From Candidatus Zixiibacteriota bacterium (GTDB lineage Bacteria; Zixibacteria; MSB-5A5; GN15; PGXB01): a DNA stretch of 16,817 bases. The position numbers and the translations under genes were made by a program. Each line of letters opens with the position of its first letter. The stretch's first letter is position 1. The notes under the pieces were generated by a model. The model was not told where the DNA came from and ran no database searches. It worked only from the letters and a program-made list of their open reading frames with translations. This document shows, piece after piece, positions 12,899 through 16,817 of the stretch. The stretch is from positions 1-16,817 of the forward strand of contig JAUVBC010000008.1 of NCBI GenBank assembly GCA_030591405.1, in the 5' to 3' direction.

Positions 12899-14749
12899 CT
12901 AAAACCTATAACACAACGGCGGACGCGGACCGCCGTTGGAAATATGATTTATAAGATAGACTGCATCCAAAATATTAATATGTCCACTACAATCTGCATC
13001 GCCAAGTAGAACATTAGGAGTTGGCGGCGGCCCTCCCTCATATTTATATGCTATTATATATAACACATCCAGAATATTTAATGCGGTCGTATTATCAACA
13101 TCACCACGGGAAATCGCCAGCATCGCCCGTGCAGCATTAATTCTACCGTATCCCATTTGATATGTTTTTGTATGCGAGTCCTCTTGGGATGAATCAGGAT
13201 GGCTCCAGCCATTGCCGGTGGAATGATAAATAACCTGTTTAATAGAATCCGGTTGCCCAATAAAATCCGGTCTTCTCGCCATAATCCTTGCCGCCAATCC
13301 TGCAACAATAGGTGCGGCAAAAGATGTCCCATCTAAAACTGTCCCACTAATATAATTTGTACTGGGAATATCGCCCTTGTGATATCCGGTATCTGTACCC
13401 ATTTGATCCAGGGAAAATATATCAACTCCCGGTGCCATAACATCGACTAGATACCCAGTTGAATCATAGAATGAATAATCCCATCTATAGTCCGCTTTGG
13501 TTGTAGCTCCGACACAAATGACATCGGGATGCCCGGATGCAAAGGGCATTGCTTCTCCACATTGAAGATATGGTTCAGGTAAATCGCAATTCCCCGCCGC
13601 CCATATAACAACTATACCAGAATCTACTGCATTTCCAATCATACCCCATAATACTGGATCAACGTCTTCGGCAGTTTGTCCCAATGTATTATCAAAATTG
13701 AATATCCAGCTATTTGATATTATTGCCGCTCCACTATCTCTGGCGGCACCAAATGCCAATCGTAACCCAATAGTGTTGGCCCAACGGTATTCATTTGATA
13801 TTTTTTGCATTCTTATATTGACTTGGTCACATGTTCCAGCCATTCCAATAGAGTTATCAGTTGAAGCGGCAATCAATCCGGCTACGGCAATACCATGATA
13901 ACATGAAGCAGGCATAGAATCATTACATTTATCATTTAGACCATAATCAGATGAGTACCCATATACATAGCTTCGCCCCTTCATTTTACCCGCAGGCAAA
14001 TCCTCATGTGGTTCCAAACCGCTATCCAATAATGCAATTTCTATCGTATCACTAGTCAATGTATATTCGAAAGCCTCTTCAAAATCTGTTGTATCCGGAT
14101 GTAAATAATATTGTAGATTATAATAATAATCATTGGGCGGTAAAGGGGGAGAACATAATATTATGCGTATAATATATCCTAAAAGTGAACTTTCTGCAAA
14201 TCCTCCTTCATAAATTTCATTTGCAATGTTTAATTGCTCTTTTTTGGTTTTGCCTGGAGCTTCAAAAAAATACAACTCAGGCATGTAGGGCGAATGCCTT
14301 ATTAATTCAAGATTATTTACACTTATAATTGAATCAACAATTGATTTCGCTACTTCCTTATTAAATAAAACAGTAATTCCGTTTCCAAGATAATAATCTT
14401 CGCCCCAGCTAGTTTTAAAAGTGTAATTTGATTCCTTAATATTTATATAGCTTGATAATGATGAGACCAAATTAGCTGTTTCAATTTTGTTGTTGACCTT
14501 TAACCGATAACTATTTCCAAAAAAGTGAACCGGCGTATATGCTACATCAAGAGCATCTTCGGAAGCAAATATATTATTCCAATCTACCAACTCTTCATTT
14601 TCTATATCAACTACTACATAATTATAATCAATTAACATCTCTTCTTTCTCACCCATTACATATCTGTAAATCCCGCTTGAATCAGATAATATACTAACAT
14701 TTAGTAATAAAAATATAGATGTTAATAGTATACAAACTCTCTTACACAT
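12899..14749 (-). CDS. Secreted S8 (subtilisin-like) protease with C-terminal dockerin-like module
   Basis: A 616-residue exported serine protease. The N-terminus (CKRVCILLTSIFLLLNVSIL) is a signal peptide, followed by a prodomain-like region to about residue 205. The S8 catalytic domain spans about 205-545: Asp242 in LLDSG, His285 in HGIAVAGLIAA (usually HGTHVAG), oxyanion Asn387 in WAAGN and Ser476 in GTSFAAP. All catalytic positions are intact, so it should be active. Residues 549-616 are two 'GDxDxxxxxNILDxxYII' calcium-loop segments with GGP turns, the pattern of a type I dockerin-like duplicated module. No cohesin partner is visible here, so cohesin binding is only a possibility. AGGAGG lies 5 bp upstream and overlaps the stop codon of the preceding gene, showing translational coupling. 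Confidence 0.93.
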   Translation of the reverse strand: MCKRVCILLTSIFLLLNVSILSDSSGIYRYVMGEKEEMLIDYNYVVVDIENEELVDWNNIFASEDALDVAYTPVHFFGNSYRLKVNNKIETANLVSSLSSYINIKESNYTFKTSWGEDYYLGNGITVLFNKEVAKSIVDSIISVNNLELIRHSPYMPELYFFEAPGKTKKEQLNIANEIYEGGFAESSLLGYIIRIILCSPPLPPNDYYYNLQYYLHPDTTDFEEAFEYTLTSDTIEIALLDSGLEPHEDLPAGKMKGRSYVYGYSSDYGLNDKCNDSMPASCYHGIAVAGLIAASTDNSIGMAGTCDQVNIRMQKISNEYRWANTIGLRLAFGAARDSGAAIISNSWIFNFDNTLGQTAEDVDPVLWGMIGNAVDSGIVVIWAAGNCDLPEPYLQCGEAMPFASGHPDVICVGATTKADYRWDYSFYDSTGYLVDVMAPGVDIFSLDQMGTDTGYHKGDIPSTNYISGTVLDGTSFAAPIVAGLAARIMARRPDFIGQPDSIKQVIYHSTGNGWSHPDSSQEDSHTKTYQMGYGRINAARAMLAISRGDVDNTTALNILDVLYIIAYKYEGGPPPTPNVLLGDADCSGHINILDAVYLINHISNGGPRPPLCYRF

Positions 14750-14758
14750 AACTTCCTC

Positions 14759-15865
14759 CTAATTTGATTTATCAATGGGGTTTATTCTAACTAAATTGCC
14801 ATTAGCCGCAGTTTCTGGCAGAAGATAATGAACAATCTCATCATTATCCAAATTAAACCCCAAGACCACAAAGGGGTAATATTGATTTGATCCCATCAAA
14901 ACATATAATTCTCTGCCATCTCTGGTAAACTCAAGTTGATCAATTATATGAACACCATTAAAAGCAATGTCCTTAAGGTTTATATATGTTCTAAGCGTGT
15001 TACTGCTAAAGTTATAAATATCTATATAATGATTATCATAGTCACCTAAAAGACCACTCAATTTTAGATATATTTCATCACCCCCAGGTCTGATTCCGGG
15101 TGTTCCATTGTATAATCTATTGACAAACAATTGCTGAATCAATGAAATATCATTAGAATTTAGTACATGGATGTATGAGTATTCATTATCATAATTCATG
15201 ACAATAATAATTTGTTCATTCTCAAAATCTACCGCACATGGACCGGGTACGGCTCCGGCGCCAGAGGAGGAGCCAATTATTTGGGCTGTAATAGTGACAT
15301 TTTTACGATCCGTATAGTCGATTACAAAGATTGAATCAACTCCCGAAACCAAATAAAAGGCGCTGTCATTTGACGTCAGGAAACCTCCTTCATAATTGGC
15401 TACCGTATCAACAAAAATAGGAGATAAATCAGGGAACGACAAAATGGCGATTGTGGGCCCCCAACAGGTAATTACCTCTTGTTCATCAGGACTAAAATAT
15501 ATTTTTTCCCCCGCAATCCCTTCCAGAATTCCAATTGTATCCATTAGTGGATAATTAACAGCCAAGACTGATGGCGCACCGGTTTTTTGTTCCCATATAC
15601 TCATCACCGCCTTTGTACCATCTTTTGTAAATTGAAGGTCAGCAATGACATAAGGCGTCTTAATGGTATCGATTACTTCACCGGTTTTCGTACTGTATTT
15701 TAATGAATGTAATGGATCATCCCACCCACCGCCAGCGTGAATATAAAGCAAGTCATAATCCCCCACATGCTCTTCCGGTGCCTGCGTGATATAGTTCTTC
15801 TCACAGGAAAGAAGAATTACAGTCAAAATAAGAATTGCAAAACATAAAATTACTGCCTTAATCAT
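14759..15865 (-). CDS. Beta-propeller-like lipoprotein, paralogue of its upstream neighbour
   Basis: A 368-residue predicted lipoprotein. The N-terminus MIKAVILCFAILILTVILLSC ends in a textbook LLSC lipobox with Cys21 lipidated. The rest shows repeated strand-rich blades with YVTN/WD-like turns: FTKDGTKAV, FSPDEQEVI and FTRDGRELYV, so a seven-bladed propeller is likely but not proven. The C-terminus LVRINPIDKSN matches LIQINPKDWSN of the gene just upstream, and both contain ILSxPDL blades, marking a tandem duplication. I chose ATG 15865 because GGAGG lies 4 bp upstream and it starts the lipoprotein signal exactly; an in-frame ATG at 15901 abuts the upstream stop codon but lacks a ribosome site. 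No catalytic motif is seen; a binding or partner role for the downstream protease is inference. Confidence 0.8.
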   Translation of the reverse strand: MIKAVILCFAILILTVILLSCEKNYITQAPEEHVGDYDLLYIHAGGGWDDPLHSLKYSTKTGEVIDTIKTPYVIADLQFTKDGTKAVMSIWEQKTGAPSVLAVNYPLMDTIGILEGIAGEKIYFSPDEQEVITCWGPTIAILSFPDLSPIFVDTVANYEGGFLTSNDSAFYLVSGVDSIFVIDYTDRKNVTITAQIIGSSSGAGAVPGPCAVDFENEQIIIVMNYDNEYSYIHVLNSNDISLIQQLFVNRLYNGTPGIRPGGDEIYLKLSGLLGDYDNHYIDIYNFSSNTLRTYINLKDIAFNGVHIIDQLEFTRDGRELYVLMGSNQYYPFVVLGFNLDNDEIVHYLLPETAANGNLVRINPIDKSN

Positions 15866-15901
15866 TTTGCCTCCAACACCAATAATATTATTAATTAACA
15901 T

Positions 15902-16817
15902 TTAGTTACTCCAGTCTTTAGGATTGATTTGTATAAGACCATATCGGATTTCTGAATATTCTGAATAATCATATCTATAAACGATGTCTCCTTTTTCTAT
16001 ATCATAGACCAAAGTATGCCCTCCAAAACCAAGACAGGGTCCGCCGCAATAAGGAGGCAGTTGAATATAAAGCCATTTATCATCGGGGGTTAGATGAACG
16101 TCCAGTGCATAAAAACCATCACCGAGGTAATAATTGACATCAGGTGAAAACGTACTTTCTCTATCAATTACCGTACTGAATATTTTTGTCTGAATATTAT
16201 ATTTTACGACACTTCCGCCATTTGATCCATAACATATTTGCCCATCGGATGTCCATGTCGGCGCAATCAATCTCTGCCCCGGAATTTCATCAATAAATGA
16301 CATACTGTCGGCACTATATTCAAAAAGAGTATATGATTCATAAGCCTCCTCGCTGTTTAAAAGGAGGGTCTTATTATCCGGCGATAGATCGCCCATAATC
16401 TTTCTATTTGGATTGGGTCGCCATGAGACGATATCTACAATTGTTGTTTCTGAGGGCGAAACCGAAAAATCAATCTTATATACCAGGCTGGAATTATGAA
16501 GATACGCATACAAAATCTTCTTCTCATCATCAATTCCAATCGGTACCAAATAACCAGCTTCTCCGTTAGCGACACCATCAATAACATTTAAATCAGGAAG
16601 CGATAATATATAGATCATGTCCTCAGTAGCGGCACAATATCTGCTATTAGACGACAAATATAAATTATAGAAATATCTATTTATAAATGATACCGTGTCG
16701 TGCGATACGGCATCTTCTATGAAAGTATTGGGATATCCCGCTATTAAGATTTTATTTCCGCCATCAATAAAGCACAAATCTCTTAATGGCAAATTTTCAT
16801 AATTTACGGAATCTATC
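15902..16817 (-). CDS. Beta-propeller-like protein, 5'-truncated by the window edge
   Basis: The reading frame is open to the right edge, so the true start and any signal peptide lie outside; the visible part is 304 codons. The TTG near 16792 is unlikely to be the start because the frame continues upstream with coherent sequence (IDSVNYENLPLRDLCF). Blade-like turns include LSPDNKTLLL, WTSDGQICY and LTPDDKWLYI. The ILSLPDL block and the QINPKDWSN end resemble the next gene, its tandem paralogue. By analogy it is probably also an exported lipoprotein. Its TAA stop is followed directly by an ATG, and the neighbour's real ribosome site comes about 25 bp later, so the genes are in one operon. Confidence 0.75.
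   Translation of the reverse strand, partial: IDSVNYENLPLRDLCFIDGGNKILIAGYPNTFIEDAVSHDTVSFINRYFYNLYLSSNSRYCAATEDMIYILSLPDLNVIDGVANGEAGYLVPIGIDDEKKILYAYLHNSSLVYKIDFSVSPSETTIVDIVSWRPNPNRKIMGDLSPDNKTLLLNSEEAYESYTLFEYSADSMSFIDEIPGQRLIAPTWTSDGQICYGSNGGSVVKYNIQTKIFSTVIDRESTFSPDVNYYLGDGFYALDVHLTPDDKWLYIQLPPYCGGPCLGFGGHTLVYDIEKGDIVYRYDYSEYSEIRYGLIQINPKDWSN

Noticed and set aside
12818..13009. Small plus-strand frame across the hairpins and protease end
   Set aside because: It crosses repeat elements and the antisense of the dockerin-like module, with no ribosome site or family pattern.
15902..16792. TTG at 16792 as the real start of the right-edge gene
   Set aside because: The frame stays open to the window edge with sequence in the same style, so the gene is truncated by the window.

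Overview
The window is a bacterial chromosome segment. It looks diderm (Gram-negative-type): it encodes two periplasmic parvulin-type chaperones (one a lipoprotein), a second predicted lipoprotein and several secreted proteins. A subtilase ending in a dockerin-like duplicated calcium-loop module, an acidic GxDxY-repeat exported protein, and short palindromic repeats between genes together recall uncultivated FCB-group phyla such as Zixibacteria. That placement is an inference from gene style, not from a marker tree. I saw no tRNA, rRNA, CRISPR array, transposase, integrase or phage gene.

Layout. Positions 1-745 hold no convincing gene but carry several dispersed-type palindromes, a candidate sigma70 promoter and a perfect 7-bp dyad just upstream of recA (746-1795, +). 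Convergent to recA is an HD-GYP-family protein (1840-2820, -), preceded by an unrecognised 206-residue protein (2958-3578, -) that has its own terminator. After about 0.5 kb without genes comes a histone-H1-like protein (4100-4918, +) made almost wholly of a 19-residue Lys/Arg/Thr repeat, followed by a strong terminator. Next is an exported GxDxY-repeat protein (5047-7209, +) interrupted by one in-frame TGA. A perfect bidirectional terminator separates it from a CPA2-type Na+/H+ antiporter (7282-8658, -), whose candidate promoter is overlapped by an 18-bp operator-like palindrome.

A plus-strand cluster follows: a PpiC-type lipoprotein, SurA (overlapping it by 17 bp) and a small S4-domain RNA-binding protein of the RqcP/Hsp15 type. 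This looks like an envelope protein-folding operon with a ribosome-rescue factor at its end. A separate STAS anti-sigma-factor antagonist (12338-12676, +) has its own promoter and terminator. After a cluster of three hairpin repeats, the right end is a minus-strand operon running in from beyond the window: a 5'-truncated beta-propeller-like protein, a paralogous propeller-like lipoprotein, and a secreted S8 protease with a C-terminal dockerin-like module, translationally coupled to the lipoprotein.

The items most worth following up are the acid-free H1-like repeat protein, the interrupted repeat protein, the propeller-propeller-protease operon, and two promoter-adjacent dyads (recA and antiporter) that could be operators of unknown regulators.
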